Shown piece after piece: positions 17,394-27,486 of a stretch of 47,655 bases of DNA; position 1 is the stretch's first letter; every line of letters begins with the position of its first letter. The position numbers and the translations under genes are program-made. Source of the DNA: Nitriliruptoraceae bacterium (GTDB lineage: Bacteria; Actinomycetota; Nitriliruptoria; Nitriliruptorales; Nitriliruptoraceae); the NCBI GenBank assembly GCA_007133465.1, contig SLMP01000009.1, forward strand, positions 1 through 47,655, written 5' to 3'. The notes under the pieces are model-generated. The model was not told where the DNA came from. It searched no databases and saw only the letters and a program-made list of their open reading frames with translations.

Positions 17394-18716
17394 TCAGCCG
17401 CGGTCGATCTGTAGGTCGAGGAAGTGGGTGGAACACGAGATGCACGGGTCGTAGTTGCGGATCGCCTGCTCCGACCGCCACCGCAGCGCCTCGTCGTCGA
17501 GGTCGAGGTGGCGCTGCACGAAGCCCGCGAGGTCCGCCTCCATCGCCGGCTGGTTCTGCGCCGTCGGCGGCACGATGGTCGCGGCCGCGACGAGCCCGTC
17601 GGCGGAGATCGCGTAGCGGTGGTAGAGGATGCCGCGAGGCGCCTCCGTCGCGCCGTGACCGACTCCGTCCACCGGCGGGACCTCGACCGCCGGCGCGTCC
17701 GGTTCCTCGTACGCGTCGATCAGCCGCAGGGCCTCGTCGATCGCCTCGACGGTCTCCACCGCGCGCACCAGGATCGAGCGGAAGGGGTTGCGTTCTGGCG
17801 CGGCCAGCCCCACCTCGGCGGCCACGTCGGCGGCCGGGGCGTGCAACCGGTCGGCGTTCAGCGCGAACCGTGCCTGGGGACCGACCGCGTAGGTCGCCCC
17901 CGTCACCATCCGGCCGTGCAGGGCCGTCGAGTGCGGCACGTGCTCCTCACGGAACCAGCGGGGCCACTCCTGCACGGCGATGTCGAGCCCGTCGCTCGCG
18001 ACCACCCGACCCGTCTCGAGCGGGTAGCCGGGCGCGACGTCCGGTCCCCAGCCGACGTCCGGCCGCAGGGCCACGTAGACGTGGTGCTGCTCGAGGTCGG
18101 GGAAGTCGAACCCGGCGACGGCCCGCACGGTGGCGATCGCGGCGTCGCGGGCCCACTCGAGCTCCGGCCGCAGCGCCTGCAGCGTCGCCACCCGCGGCGC
18201 ACGGTGGAACCCACCGACCCGGACGTTGATCGGGTGGATGGCCCGGCCGCCGATCACCTCGAGCAGGGTGTTGCCGAGCTTGCGCAGGCGCAGACCCTGC
18301 TCGACGAGGGCATGGTGGTCCGCCGCCATCTCGATCGCCGACTGGTAGCCGAGGAAGTCGGGCGCGTGCAGCAGGAACACGTGCAGGACGTGGGACTCGA
18401 TCCACTCGCCGCAGTAGAGCAGGCGGCGCAGGAGCCGGATCATCGGGGGCGGCTCGACCCCACAGGCATCCTCGATCGCGTTGATCGCCGAGAGTTGGTA
18501 GGCGACGGGGCAGATCCCGCAGATGCGGGCGGTGAGGTCCGGTGGCTCCGTGTACGCCCGGCCGACCAACAGCGCCTCGAAGAACCGTGGGGGTTCATAG
18601 ATCTCCAGCGCCACGTGCTCGACGTGGTCGTCGCGGATCTTGACCCGCATCGCGCCCTCGCCCTCGACACGGGCGAGCGCCTCGACGCTGATGTCGCGCT
18701 CGTGGGAGTGGGTCAC
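17394..18716 (-). CDS. hydA: Group 3b NiFe-hydrogenase large (alpha) subunit
   Basis: 440 residues carrying the NiFe active site. Both cysteine pairs are intact: [11 protein letters not shown] near 65-75 and DPCISCSTH near the end; these ligate Ni and Fe. [10 protein letters not shown] is the group 3 middle motif. After the terminal His, FLDLQIDRG is the tail expected to be removed by the adjacent protease. Start is GTG at 18716, overlapping the delta stop by GTGA and preceded by GGAGG. The enzyme is cytoplasmic and couples H2 with NADP(H); relatives also reduce sulfur. CO/CN cofactor genes (hypA-F) are not in this window. Confidence 0.95.
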   Translation of the reverse strand: MTHSHERDISVEALARVEGEGAMRVKIRDDHVEHVALEIYEPPRFFEALLVGRAYTEPPDLTARICGICPVAYQLSAINAIEDACGVEPPPMIRLLRRLLYCGEWIESHVLHVFLLHAPDFLGYQSAIEMAADHHALVEQGLRLRKLGNTLLEVIGGRAIHPINVRVGGFHRAPRVATLQALRPELEWARDAAIATVRAVAGFDFPDLEQHHVYVALRPDVGWGPDVAPGYPLETGRVVASDGLDIAVQEWPRWFREEHVPHSTALHGRMVTGATYAVGPQARFALNADRLHAPAADVAAEVGLAAPERNPFRSILVRAVETVEAIDEALRLIDAYEEPDAPAVEVPPVDGVGHGATEAPRGILYHRYAISADGLVAAATIVPPTAQNQPAMEADLAGFVQRHLDLDDEALRWRSEQAIRNYDPCISCSTHFLDLQIDRG

Positions 18717-19513
18717 GGGGTCCTCCCGTCGGCGCCGGCGTCGATGGCCTCCCGCCGGCGCGCCTCGGTGCGGAAGGCCGGCGCGTCGACGTTGAAGGTC
18801 CGGAACAGCCGCACCAGCGTCGGGTCGTCGACCCCCATGGCGTGCAGCCGGTCGGTGAGCGCGCTCGGGTTCGGCGTCTCCATCGGCCCGAAGCAGCCGT
18901 AGCACCCGCGCGCGAACGCGGGGCAGCGGGCGCCGCACCCCGCCTGGGTGACCGGACCGAGACACGGGGTGCCGTCGGCGACCATCACGCACACGTTGCC
19001 GCGCAACTTGCACTCGACGCAGACCGCGTGCGTCGGGATCAGCGGCTTGCGCCCGGCCAGCAGGGCGGAGACCACCTCGATGAGCTGCGGCACCTCGACC
19101 GGGCACCCGCGGAGTTCGAGGTCCACGGGGACGTGTTCGGCGATCGCGCTCGATCTCGCCAACGTCTGGACGTACTCCGGGTGGGCGTAGACGAGCGCGC
19201 GGTAGGCCTCCACATCGGCGAGGTTGCGCAACGCCTGGATCCCGCCGGCCGTGGCGCACGCGCCGATCGTGACCAGGGTGGTGGAGATCTCCCGGACCCG
19301 CTGGATCCGCTCGACGTCGGCGGGGGTGGTGATCGACCCCTCGACGAGCGAGACGTCGTAGGGGCCCGGCGCGACCTCCCGGGTGGCCTCGAGGAAGTGG
19401 GCGATGTGCACCTCGGCGGCGAGGGTGAGCAACTCGTCCTCGGCGGACAGCAGCGACAGCTGGCAGCCGTCGCACGAGGCGAACTTCCACACGGCGAGCT
19501 TCGGACGGCTCAC
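18713..19513 (-). CDS. hydD: Group 3b NiFe-hydrogenase small (delta) subunit
   Basis: 266 residues carrying three 4Fe-4S clusters. Proximal-cluster ligands are in [11 protein letters not shown] (13-23), GACATAGG and RGCPVEVPQ; the C-terminal cysteines lie in [11 protein letters not shown] and [19 protein letters not shown]. No twin-arginine signal is present, matching the cytoplasmic group 3 enzymes. It passes electrons from the alpha subunit to the gamma flavoprotein. It overlaps alpha by four bases and follows gamma by 31 bp. Confidence 0.95.
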   Translation of the reverse strand: MSRPKLAVWKFASCDGCQLSLLSAEDELLTLAAEVHIAHFLEATREVAPGPYDVSLVEGSITTPADVERIQRVREISTTLVTIGACATAGGIQALRNLADVEAYRALVYAHPEYVQTLARSSAIAEHVPVDLELRGCPVEVPQLIEVVSALLAGRKPLIPTHAVCVECKLRGNVCVMVADGTPCLGPVTQAGCGARCPAFARGCYGCFGPMETPNPSALTDRLHAMGVDDPTLVRLFRTFNVDAPAFRTEARRREAIDAGADGRTP

Positions 19514-19544
19514 GCGGGCACCTCCTCACGGACGACGGACGCGT

Positions 19545-20390
19545 TCACAGCTCGCGCTCCCCCAGCAGGTCGGCGACCTCGGGCCAGGCGAACACGGGCC
19601 CGTCACGGCACAGGAAGACCGGCCCGAGTTGGCAGTGGCCACAGGTCCCGACCGCACACTTCATGTTGCGCTCGAGGGTCACGTACACCTGGGCCGGGTC
19701 GACGCCGCGCTTGCGCAACGCCTCACCGGTGAACCACATCATCGTCTCCGGCCCGCAGGTCAGGACGGTGGCGTGCTCCGGGTCGAACGGCACCCGCGGG
19801 ATCAACGTCGTGACGACGCCGACGCGGCCGCTCCAGCCGCGCACGGCGCTGTCGACCGTGACGTGGACGTCGATGCGACGGTCGGCGGTCCACCGGTCGA
19901 GGTCGTCGCGGAACACCAGGTCACGGGGGCTGCGCGCGCCGACGAGCAGCGCGATGCGGCTGAAGCGCTCCCGCTGCGCCAGCGCGGCGAGGATGGCCGG
20001 CCGCACCGGCGCGAGCCCGATCCCGCCGGCCACGATCACGAGGTCACGACCCTCCGCGGCCGCGAGCGGCCAGCCGCGCCCGTAGGGGCCGCGGATGCCG
20101 ATGGTGGCGCCGGGCTGCAGCTCGTTGAGAGCCTGGGTGACCCCACCGACCGCCCGGATCGTGTGGCTGAGCAACTCCGGCGTCGCGGGGTCCGAGGAGG
20201 CGGAGATCGCAGCCTCGCCGGTGCCGTAGACGTAGACCATGTCGAACTGGCCGGGGACGAACGCGATCGGTTCGCCCTCCGGTCGGACGTCGATCGTGAC
20301 GATGTCGTGGGTCTGCTGCCGCACGGTCGAGACGACGTAGGGACGGGAGGTCAGCAGGTCGCTGACGGGGAGCTCAGGCGCGACGGTCAT
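19545..20390 (-). CDS. hydG: Hydrogenase gamma subunit, FAD/NAD(P)-binding reductase
   Basis: 281 residues of the ferredoxin-NADP reductase fold. An FAD site (residues about 45-105, with [10 protein letters not shown]), NAD(P) site [12 protein letters not shown] near 122-133 and a C-terminal 2Fe-2S cluster with cysteines in [18 protein letters not shown]. It connects the iron-sulfur chain to NADP(H), as in the P. furiosus hydrogenase gamma subunit. Its first 17 bases overlap the end of the cyclic-nucleotide-binding gene. Confidence 0.93.
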   Translation of the reverse strand: MTVAPELPVSDLLTSRPYVVSTVRQQTHDIVTIDVRPEGEPIAFVPGQFDMVYVYGTGEAAISASSDPATPELLSHTIRAVGGVTQALNELQPGATIGIRGPYGRGWPLAAAEGRDLVIVAGGIGLAPVRPAILAALAQRERFSRIALLVGARSPRDLVFRDDLDRWTADRRIDVHVTVDSAVRGWSGRVGVVTTLIPRVPFDPEHATVLTCGPETMMWFTGEALRKRGVDPAQVYVTLERNMKCAVGTCGHCQLGPVFLCRDGPVFAWPEVADLLGEREL

Positions 20391-20877
20391 GGGTCCAGCT
20401 GTCTACGAGCTGCAGACGGGCGTGCCGCAGCCGGTCGGAGACGAGGGCGGCGACCCGGCAGGCCAGGTCCCGGCCGAACACGGCGTCCGCGTGCACCGCC
20501 GCACGCAGCCGGTCGCCGTCGATCGTCACCGCCCGGGTCGCACTGCGGGCGTGCGCGTCGAACAGCCACGGCTGGGTCGGGAACAGCCACGACCAGCCGA
20601 GCGCGTCACCGCCGTGCAGGCTCTCGAGCACCAGCGGCTCCGCCCCGCCGCCGGCGACCTCGAGGTCGACGTCGCCCTCCACCAGCAGGTAGAGGGTGTC
20701 CGCGGGCGCGCCCTGGCGGAACACGAAGGTCCCGGCGGCGACGACGACGGTCGCCGCGTGCTCCGCGAGCACCGCCAGGTGGTCGACCGCCAGTCCCGCG
20801 GCGAACGGGTGCTGCGCGATCGTCGTCCGCACGGCGTCGAGGTCGCCCTGCGGCAGGGCCGGGTCGGTCGTGGTCAT
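20374..20877 (-). CDS. Stand-alone cyclic-nucleotide-binding-domain protein
   Basis: 167 residues that consist almost entirely of one CNB domain: [27 protein letters not shown] at about 51-77, then [38 protein letters not shown]. The phosphate-binding cassette is degenerate: the expected GE-x-ALL-RAA run is replaced by [14 protein letters not shown], so nucleotide binding is doubtful. No helix-turn-helix follows, so it is not a CRP/FNR transcription factor. It overlaps the beta gene by ATGA and the gamma gene by 17 bp, which makes it an integral operon member. A regulatory or structural role on the hydrogenase is the likely reading. Confidence 0.85.
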   Translation of the reverse strand: MTTTDPALPQGDLDAVRTTIAQHPFAAGLAVDHLAVLAEHAATVVVAAGTFVFRQGAPADTLYLLVEGDVDLEVAGGGAEPLVLESLHGGDALGWSWLFPTQPWLFDAHARSATRAVTIDGDRLRAAVHADAVFGRDLACRVAALVSDRLRHARLQLVDSWTHDRRA

Positions 20878-22058
20878 GCCGTCACCTCCCGTCCGTCGGT
20901 CGCGCGGATCGCGGCGACCTCCTCCGTGAGATCGATGCCGACCGGGCACCAGGCGATGCACCGGCCGCAGCCGACGCAGCCGGTCGTGTCGAACTGGTCG
21001 ACCCACGTCGCGAGCTTGTGGGTCAGCCACTGCCGGTAGCGCGACCGCGTCGACGTGCGCACGGATGCCGGGCCGGTGTGGGTGAACTCGAGCGTGAAGC
21101 ACGAGTCCCAGCGCCGTTCGTGGTAGGCGTGTTCACCGGTGAGGTCGGTGGTGTCCTCGGTCGTGGAGCAGAAGCAGGTAGGGCACACCAGCGTGCAGTT
21201 CGTGCAGGCCAGGCAGCGCGCGGCGACGTCGTCCCACCGCGGGTGGGCGAGGTTGCCGAGCAGCAGGTCGTGCAGCCCGTCGACCTCGAGGTGGCGGTCG
21301 ATCGCCGCCTGCGCCGCCTCCAACGTCGCGGCCCTGGCTGCGAGGTCGCCCGTGGTCGCCTCGCGGTGCTCCAGTGCTGCGAGCAGGTCGTCGCCCTCGT
21401 CGGTGGCGGCGCGGACGAGCAGCCGGTGCTCACCGTCGAGCAGCTCGGTGAGCACGAGGTCGGGCACGGCCGGCGCCGGCGTCGTCGCGTGGGCCGCGCT
21501 GCCGGCGGCCCGGACCCCGTCGGCGTCGACGTCCAGGCCGGGCCCGGTCCCGATCGAGGTGCAGAAGCAGGTCGCCGCTGGCGCGTGGCACTCGACCGCG
21601 ACCAGCAGCAGGCCGCGCCGGTGCCCGGCGTACACGCGGTCCTCGGCGAGCCCGTGGAGGAACACCCGGTCCTGGATGCCGATCGCCGCCAGCTCGCACG
21701 GACGCACGCCGAGGAAGGCGAGCGGCTGGTCCGGCTCCGGGGCCTCGACGACGTGGAAGCTCGCGTCGCCGTCGCTGACCGCCTCCCAGAGGCGTTGCCG
21801 AGGCGGGAAGAGCTCCCGCTTCCACCCGCTGGCGCCGACGGCGTAGCCGAACAGCGCGTCGTCGTCGCGTCGTTCGAGGCCGGCTCGGCCCGGGGCCTGC
21901 ACGTCGCGCCACCCCCGTGGCAGGGCGGCGGTGGACGCGAGCTCGTCGTAGACGATCGTCCCGTCACGCACCTGCGGACCGACGACCCGGTAGCCGCGGT
22001 CGCGCAGCAGCAGGACGAGCGACTCGAGAGCTGTCGGGGTCATCACGCCCGAGCGCAC
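20874..22058 (-). CDS. hydB: Hydrogenase beta subunit, 4Fe-4S electron-transfer protein
   Basis: 394 residues. After a FrhB/HydB-like N-terminal domain ([11 protein letters not shown] near 125, CFCTSIGTG near 165), two 4Fe-4S motifs follow: [16 protein letters not shown] near 285-300 and [17 protein letters not shown] near 365-381. GTG at 22058 is chosen because GGAGG lies eight bases upstream; the ATG at 22043 is 23 bases from it. First gene of the operon beta-CNB-gamma-delta-alpha, which matches the P. furiosus hydBGDA order apart from the extra CNB gene. Confidence 0.9.
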   Translation of the reverse strand: MRSGVMTPTALESLVLLLRDRGYRVVGPQVRDGTIVYDELASTAALPRGWRDVQAPGRAGLERRDDDALFGYAVGASGWKRELFPPRQRLWEAVSDGDASFHVVEAPEPDQPLAFLGVRPCELAAIGIQDRVFLHGLAEDRVYAGHRRGLLLVAVECHAPAATCFCTSIGTGPGLDVDADGVRAAGSAAHATTPAPAVPDLVLTELLDGEHRLLVRAATDEGDDLLAALEHREATTGDLAARAATLEAAQAAIDRHLEVDGLHDLLLGNLAHPRWDDVAARCLACTNCTLVCPTCFCSTTEDTTDLTGEHAYHERRWDSCFTLEFTHTGPASVRTSTRSRYRQWLTHKLATWVDQFDTTGCVGCGRCIAWCPVGIDLTEEVAAIRATDGREVTA

Positions 22059-22133
22059 GACCGTCACCTCCCGCGCGGGACGATCGCTGCGGGGCGCCCG
22101 CTGGCGCTGGCGCACGACGACCCGGCCTTCCAG

Positions 22134-22139
22134 ACCGTA
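22134..22139 (-). promoter_or_regulatory. Possible hydrogenase operon -10 element TACGGT
   Basis: TACGGT on the minus strand, 76 bp upstream of the beta-subunit GTG, with no strong -35. The tandem repeats at 22225-22320 lie 86 bp and further upstream. Confidence 0.25.
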
Positions 22140-22224
22140 GTGGGGGCGCCGGCGCGAGGGCAGGGCCGATGGGCCTCGGCGCGCACGCACGGGGGCGACC
22201 CACCGGGCCGTCCGGCACGCTCAG

Positions 22225-22320
22225 CCGTCGTGCGCGCTCACCCGTCGTGCGCGCTCACCGACATGCGCGCTCACCGACGTGCGCGCTCACCCGTCGTGCG
22301 CGCTCACCCGTCGTGCGCGG
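22225..22320. repeat. Six tandem copies of a 16-17 bp repeat
   Basis: Units start at 22225, 22242, 22259, 22275, 22291 and 22308 (the last partial). The 17-bp unit is CCGTCGTGCGCGCTCAC; two middle copies are 16 bp with CGACATG or CGACGTG at the start. Every full unit contains GTG or ATG, six bases, then CAC. The last copy encodes the final residues and stop of the beta-glucosidase. The array is also the far-upstream region of the hydrogenase operon. Confidence 0.85.
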
Positions 22321-23731
22321 CGAGCCCACCGGCGGCGATCACGTCGCGGTACCACCACCCGCTGTCCTTGACGGTGCGCGTCTGGGTGTCGTAGTCGACG
22401 TGGGCGATCCCGAAGCGCCGCGAGTAGCCGTAGGCCCACTCGAAGTTGTCGAGCAGCGACCACAGCAGGTAGCCGCGGACGTCGGCGCCCGCGTCGATCG
22501 CCCGGCCGACCGCCCGCAGGTGGTCGTCGACGTAGGCGATCCGGCGGGGGTCGTGCACCTGCCCGTCGTCACTCACCTCGTCGTCGAAGGCCGCCCCGTT
22601 CTCCGTGACCATCAGCGGCAGGTTCGGGTAGGCCGCGTGGACCTGCAGCAGCAGTTCCTCCATGCCGGAGGCGTCGATCGGCCAGCCCATCGCGGTGACC
22701 GGTCCCGGCTGCTCGACGAAGGCGACCGTGTCGGCGCCGACGAACGGGCTCTCGGCGCTCTCCCCGTGACCGTGGGAGACCTGCGGTTCCTCGCCGTCTC
22801 GCCGGCGCCGCACGACCGTCGGCTGGTAGTAGTTGACGCCCAGCAGGTCGAGCGGCTCGGCGATCATCGCGACGTCACCGTCACGCACGAACGACCAGTC
22901 GGTGCGTCCGGCCGTGTCGTCCTGGAGATCGTCGGGGTACCCCCCGTCGAGGATCGGGCCGAGCCAGATGCGGTTGCCGATCGCGTCGATCTGCCGCGCC
23001 GCGTCCTGGTCCTCCGGCTCGTCCGTCGCCGGCCGCACGAGGTGCAGGTTCAGGGTGATCGACACCGAGCTGCCCGCCGGGAGGACCGAGCGCAGCGCCT
23101 GGACGCCGAGCCCGTGCGCGAGATTGAGGTGGTGAGCCGCCGCGAGGGCGGCGGCGGGCTCGGTACGGCCCGGCGCGTGGACCCCCGAGGCGTACCCGAG
23201 GAAGGCCGAGCACCACGGCTCGTTCAGCGTGATCCACCGGTCGACCCGGTCCCCCAACGCGGCGCCCACGAGCTCCGCGTAGTCCCCGAAGCGCATCGCG
23301 GTGTCCCGCGCCGGCCAGCCGCCGGCGTCCTCGAGCGCCTGGGGCAGGTCCCAGTGGTACAGGGTCACGATCGGCTCGATACCGCGCTCGAGGAGCCCGT
23401 CGACCAGCCGCCGGTAGTGGTCCAGGCCGAACTGGTTCGCGGCGCCCCGTCCGTCCGGCTGGATCCGCGGCCACGCGATCGAGAAGCGGTACGCCGGCAG
23501 GCCGAGTCGCACCATCAGGTCGAGGTCGTCCTCCCAGCGGTGGTAGTGGTCGTCGGCGACGTCGCCGGTGTCGCCGTCGAGGACCCGGCCGGGCGTGTGG
23601 CTGAAGGTGTCCCAGATCGACGGTCCGCGCCCGCCCTCGTCCGCCGCCCCCTCGATCTGGTACGCGGCGGTCGCGGCGCCCCACAGGAAGTCGGGGGGGA
23701 AGTGCCGGCCGGCATCGGTGGTCGTGGCCAT
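22304..23731 (-). CDS. Beta-glucosidase, glycoside hydrolase family 1
   Basis: 475 residues. Acid/base Glu171 in TLNEPWC and nucleophile Glu377 in VTENGA define GH1; [15 protein letters not shown] at 15-29 and the GVNYYQP stretch are family hallmarks. It hydrolyses beta-linked glucosides or cellobiose in the cytoplasm; no signal peptide is present. The final codons lie in the 16-17 bp tandem repeat. The promoter side carries an operator-like repeat at 23809-23855, so sugar-responsive repression is likely. No regulator or sugar transporter is adjacent. Confidence 0.95.
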   Translation of the reverse strand: MATTTDAGRHFPPDFLWGAATAAYQIEGAADEGGRGPSIWDTFSHTPGRVLDGDTGDVADDHYHRWEDDLDLMVRLGLPAYRFSIAWPRIQPDGRGAANQFGLDHYRRLVDGLLERGIEPIVTLYHWDLPQALEDAGGWPARDTAMRFGDYAELVGAALGDRVDRWITLNEPWCSAFLGYASGVHAPGRTEPAAALAAAHHLNLAHGLGVQALRSVLPAGSSVSITLNLHLVRPATDEPEDQDAARQIDAIGNRIWLGPILDGGYPDDLQDDTAGRTDWSFVRDGDVAMIAEPLDLLGVNYYQPTVVRRRRDGEEPQVSHGHGESAESPFVGADTVAFVEQPGPVTAMGWPIDASGMEELLLQVHAAYPNLPLMVTENGAAFDDEVSDDGQVHDPRRIAYVDDHLRAVGRAIDAGADVRGYLLWSLLDNFEWAYGYSRRFGIAHVDYDTQTRTVKDSGWWYRDVIAAGGLAAHDG

Positions 23732-23808
23732 CAGAAGGGCTCCTCAGAAGGTGCGCCCGAGCAGGCGCGTCGAGCGGGGGAGGTACCGCGAGGGGTGCGA
23801 GATCGCCG

Positions 23809-23865
23809 TGGGTCGATCGGCAGGGGTGGATCGACCGGCAGGGGTGGATCGACCCCGGGACCCTA
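23809..23865 (-). promoter_or_regulatory. Operator-like 18-bp repeats and -10 element of the beta-glucosidase gene
   Basis: TGGATCGACCGGCAGGGG recurs about 2.6 times at 23809, 23827 and 23845. GGTCGATC (23811-23818) and GATCGACC (23829-23836) form an inverted repeat with ten bases between. TAGGGT on the minus strand (23860-23865) can serve as -10, so the repeats would cover the start of transcription, typical of a repressor such as LacI-type. Confidence 0.5.
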
Positions 23866-23961
23866 CGCGCGCCCGCGGGAAGGCGTCGCGCGGAGGCCCG
23901 TCACCCCGGCCACCATCACCCGTGACGACGCCGACCACCGCCCCGGCCCCGGGCACCCACG

Positions 23962-24405
23962 TCACCCGGCCACACGGTCGAGGTCGCGGGTGACGATCAC
24001 GTCGGTCCCCGTGCCGAGCGCGTCGGCCAGCACGACGTCGCCGCGCCGGACGGGCGCACGGATGCGCAGACCGCGCAGCGCCTCCGCGACCGTGACGACC
24101 TGCGCCTTCGGGATCGGCTCCGCGGTGCGGACCGGCACCCGCCGGATCGTGGCACCCTCGACCCACACGGTCGTCGACAGCGGCCGGCGCGGATCGACGT
24201 GCTCCTGTCGCCCGTAGCGCTCCCCCCGCCTGCAACTGAAGCCGCGGACCTCCAGGACGTCCCCGTCGCGCGCATCCACCTCGAGGCGGCAGCCGAGCGG
24301 ACAGCCCGTGCACAGGTACGCGTGGGTCGTCACCTCGGCGCCCGGCTCGCGGGGGTCGTGGAGGCCGGCGCCGGCGACGTCGAAGGGCTCGGGCACGGCG
24401 GTCAT
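23962..24405 (-). CDS. DUF1667 protein, small subunit of GlpABC-like dehydrogenase
   Basis: 147 residues. [14 protein letters not shown] near 29-42 and [14 protein letters not shown] near 54-67 give four cysteines for an iron-sulfur or metal site; [13 protein letters not shown] and PIPK are the conserved DUF1667 blocks. In many anaerobes this small protein follows the two flavoproteins seen here. It overlaps the upstream oxidoreductase by ATGA. Its role is presumed structural or electron transfer in that complex. Confidence 0.85.
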   Translation of the reverse strand: MTAVPEPFDVAGAGLHDPREPGAEVTTHAYLCTGCPLGCRLEVDARDGDVLEVRGFSCRRGERYGRQEHVDPRRPLSTTVWVEGATIRRVPVRTAEPIPKAQVVTVAEALRGLRIRAPVRRGDVVLADALGTGTDVIVTRDLDRVAG

Positions 24406-25700
24406 GACGGGTCCTCCCCCGCCCGGTCGTCGGTCGCCGGGATCGCGTCGACACGCAACACGTCGCCGTGGAACCCCTCGAGCAGCCGCGGTGCCACCTT
24501 GAGCGTCACCATCTCGGCCGGCACCACGGCCCGGACCTTGCGCTGGTGCACGTCGCTCAACCGCAGCAGGGTGGGGCCGTGGATCGGGCGCCGGACCCGG
24601 AACGAGACCGTGTGCGGCCGGTCGCTCGAGATCGTGTGCGGCACGACGTAGGCGACGTTGTCGCCGGGCAGCAGCCGGATGTCCTGCTCCGGACGCCTGG
24701 CACCGGTCGCCAGCGCCCCCGCGCCGTCGCCCGCGACCCGCGCCTCCATGCTGACCCAGTCGGCCAGGTCGTTGACGTGCACGACGTTGCCGGCGGCGAA
24801 CACGCCGGGCACGGTCGTCTCCATCGTGCCGGACACGACCGGCCCGCCGGTCAGCGGGTCCATCTGCGCACCGACGGTCCGCGCGAGCTCGGCGTCCGGG
24901 ATCAGCCCGATCGACAGCAGCAGCGTGTCGCAGTCGACGTCCCACGCCTTCGCCATGATCGGCACCCGGTCGTCGTCGACCGGGGCCACCGTGACGCGCT
25001 CCAGACGATCGCGGCCGTGGATGCCGACCACCGTGGTCGACAGGTGCAGCGGGATGTCGAAGTCGTCGAGGCACTGGACGACGTTGCGGGTCAGCCCCGA
25101 CGGGTGGGACAGCAGCTCGAACACCCCGACGACCTCGACCCCCTCCAGGACCAGCCGGCGGGCCATGATCAGCCCGATGTCCCCGGACCCGAGGATCACC
25201 GCACGCCTCCCGGGGAGGTAGCCGTCGAGATTGACCAGCTTCTGCGCGAGCCCGGCCGTCATGACCCCGGACGGCCGGTCGCCCGGGATGCGGATCGCGC
25301 CCCGGGTGCGCTCGCGGGCCCCCATCGCCAGTACGACGGCACCGGCGTCGACGCCGGTCACGCCGACCGACGGCGACATCAGCTTGACCCGCCCGCCCGA
25401 CGCGACGTCCATCACGTAGCCGTCGGTGAGCACGTCGACGTCCTGCTCGAGCACCTGCTCGAAGAACCGCTGGGCGTACTCCGGCCCGGTGATCTCCTCG
25501 TCGAAGGCGTGCAGCCCGAAGCCGGCGTGGATGCACTGCAGCAGGATCCCCCCGGCCTCCACCTCGCGGTCGACCAGCAGGACCCGTGCCGCACCGCGAT
25601 CGCGAGCACCGAGCGCGGCGGCCATCCCCGCGGGCCCGGCCCCCACGATGACCACGTCGTAGCGCGAGGCGAGGTTGCGCGGTTCGGCGGTGAGCACCAT
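24402..25700 (-). CDS. FAD/NAD(P)-dependent oxidoreductase, GlpABC-like middle subunit
   Basis: 432 residues of the pyridine nucleotide-disulfide oxidoreductase fold without a redox disulfide. FAD site [21 protein letters not shown] at 15-35, second glycine motif [16 protein letters not shown], and the closing [19 protein letters not shown] cysteine in [13 protein letters not shown] sits where partner flavoproteins keep one. Probably the NAD(P)H-side flavoprotein that couples to the glycerol-3-phosphate dehydrogenase-like neighbour upstream, six bases away. Confidence 0.85.
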   Translation of the reverse strand: MVLTAEPRNLASRYDVVIVGAGPAGMAAALGARDRGAARVLLVDREVEAGGILLQCIHAGFGLHAFDEEITGPEYAQRFFEQVLEQDVDVLTDGYVMDVASGGRVKLMSPSVGVTGVDAGAVVLAMGARERTRGAIRIPGDRPSGVMTAGLAQKLVNLDGYLPGRRAVILGSGDIGLIMARRLVLEGVEVVGVFELLSHPSGLTRNVVQCLDDFDIPLHLSTTVVGIHGRDRLERVTVAPVDDDRVPIMAKAWDVDCDTLLLSIGLIPDAELARTVGAQMDPLTGGPVVSGTMETTVPGVFAAGNVVHVNDLADWVSMEARVAGDGAGALATGARRPEQDIRLLPGDNVAYVVPHTISSDRPHTVSFRVRRPIHGPTLLRLSDVHQRKVRAVVPAEMVTLKVAPRLLEGFHGDVLRVDAIPATDDRAGEDPS

Positions 25701-25706
25701 GGTCGC

Positions 25707-27251
25707 TCAGCCTCCGTCGGCCGGGACGCCGGCAGCCGCGAGCTCGATGCCCGAGGCCGTCGTGCCAGGGGCCTCGGCGGTCGGGTCGGGGGCCTCGGCG
25801 GCGTCGCTGCGGTCGCAGACGATCCAGGAGTCCCCGCCCCGCTTGGTGACGGCCGTGATCGGCAGCCCACACCGTTCCGCGAGCAGTTCCAGACAACGCC
25901 AGGTGCAGAACCCGCCCTGGCAGCGGCCCATGCCGGCGCGGGTGCGGAACTTCACCCCGTCGAGGGTCCTCGCGCCGCGGTCGATCGCGTCGACGATCTC
26001 CGCTTCGGTGATCAGCTCGCACCGGCAGACGAGCTGCGCGAACCGGGGGTCACGCGCCGCCAGTTCCGCCTGCTCCTCGGTCGACAGCACGGCGAACCGC
26101 ACGGGGTGCTCGGCGCGAGGTCGCCAGTCGCGCTTCTCGCGCAGGGCGAGCCCCTCGTCGTGCAGCACCTCGACGAGGTGGTCGGCGATCGCCGGCGCCG
26201 CGGTCAGCCCGGGCGACTGGATCCCGGCGGCGTTGATGAACCCTCGCCGCGCCGTGGCACCCAGGACGAAGTCCTCCGTGTCGGCGACGGCACGCACGCC
26301 GGCGAACTCCGCGATCACGTCGCGCTCGCTGATGGCCGGGACGAGCCGCTTCGCCGCGGCGAACACCTGGGCGGCGCCCTCCGGGGTGGTGGTCGTGTCG
26401 TCCTTGTCGTCGGTGGCCTCAGCCGTGGGACCGACCATGATCGTGCCGTCGAAGGTGGGGGTGACCAGCGTCCCCTTCGAGGTCGCGGTCGGGCACGGGA
26501 AGATGATGCTCGTGACCAGCCCGGCGAGCCGCTTGTCGAGCAGGTACTCCTCGCCCTTGCGGCCGGTGATCGTGAACGTCCCCACGCCCGCCATCCGGGC
26601 CACCTCGTCGGCGTAGAGGCCGGCGGCGTTGACGACGTACCTCGCCGCCAGGGCGCGGGTCGGGGTCCGCAGCACCAGCGGACCACCCGGGTCCGCCGGA
26701 TCCGGCGGGTCGATGGCGATCACCGGCTGCTCGGTCGCGATCGTCACCCCGTTGCGCACGGCGTTGTCGGCGATCAGCAGGACCGCCTCGTAGGGGTTGA
26801 CGACGCCGGCGGTCGGCGCCCAGAGGGCGGCGATGACCTCGCGAGACAGGTTCGGCTGCGCCCGGCGGATGCGTTCGGGCTCCCAGCGCGTGAGGCCGGG
26901 CACCCCCTTGCGCCGCCCCTGCGCCTCGATCGTCTCGATCGTCGGCAGCTCGTCCTCGGCGAGGGCGACCAGCAGCTCGCCGACCTGGGCGAAGCCGAAC
27001 CCGAGGTCGTCGCGCAGCCGCAGCCACCCGACGTTGCCGGGCCACTCGAGCGCGCCCTTGACGGTCGCCGGGTCCCCGTGGATGCCGGAGTGGATGATGC
27101 CGCTGTTGGCCTTGCTGACCCCGAAGCCGACCTCCGCGTCGCGCTCCAACACGACGACGTCGAGGTGGTAGCGCGACAGGACCCGGGCGAGCGTCACGCC
27201 CACGACGCCCCCGCCGATCACGACGACGTCGTGGGCGAGCGTGCGTCCCAT
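25707..27251 (-). CDS. FAD-dependent dehydrogenase, GlpA/L2HGDH-like, with BFD 2Fe-2S domain
   Basis: 514 residues. N-terminal DAO-type FAD domain (VVVIGGGVVGVTLARVLSRY, 8-27; SGIIHSGIH), then after about 400 a bacterioferritin-associated-ferredoxin-like domain with CRC and GMGRCQGGFC cysteines for a 2Fe-2S cluster. This is the layout of GlpA-type glycerol-3-phosphate dehydrogenases in anaerobes, but related L-2-hydroxyglutarate oxidases share it. ATG at 27251 with AGGAA upstream. First gene of a three-gene unit; the substrate is inferred, not shown. Confidence 0.85.
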   Translation of the reverse strand: MGRTLAHDVVVIGGGVVGVTLARVLSRYHLDVVVLERDAEVGFGVSKANSGIIHSGIHGDPATVKGALEWPGNVGWLRLRDDLGFGFAQVGELLVALAEDELPTIETIEAQGRRKGVPGLTRWEPERIRRAQPNLSREVIAALWAPTAGVVNPYEAVLLIADNAVRNGVTIATEQPVIAIDPPDPADPGGPLVLRTPTRALAARYVVNAAGLYADEVARMAGVGTFTITGRKGEEYLLDKRLAGLVTSIIFPCPTATSKGTLVTPTFDGTIMVGPTAEATDDKDDTTTTPEGAAQVFAAAKRLVPAISERDVIAEFAGVRAVADTEDFVLGATARRGFINAAGIQSPGLTAAPAIADHLVEVLHDEGLALREKRDWRPRAEHPVRFAVLSTEEQAELAARDPRFAQLVCRCELITEAEIVDAIDRGARTLDGVKFRTRAGMGRCQGGFCTWRCLELLAERCGLPITAVTKRGGDSWIVCDRSDAAEAPDPTAEAPGTTASGIELAAAGVPADGG

Positions 27252-27486
27252 GCAGTGATCCGTTCCTGCACCCCGCCAGGGGCATGCGGGAGACGTGTCC
27301 CTCGCCGGCGGCGGGAGTCGGAGGCCGGCGGGTCCACAGCTGCCGCCCACCCTGCCCGCGGCGCTGCCGGTGTGGAAGTGGCGTTCGGCCCACCGCAGCG
27401 TCCGATGGTCCCCGTGACGGGGCCACGACGGCGGGATGCACGTGCCGGCGGGGTCCCGCTCCGGGCAGCCCGGCGGAGGTCGGGCG

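Noticed and set aside
22225-22320. Tandem repeats as a CRISPR array
   Set aside because: Units follow each other without spacers, and no cas genes are present.
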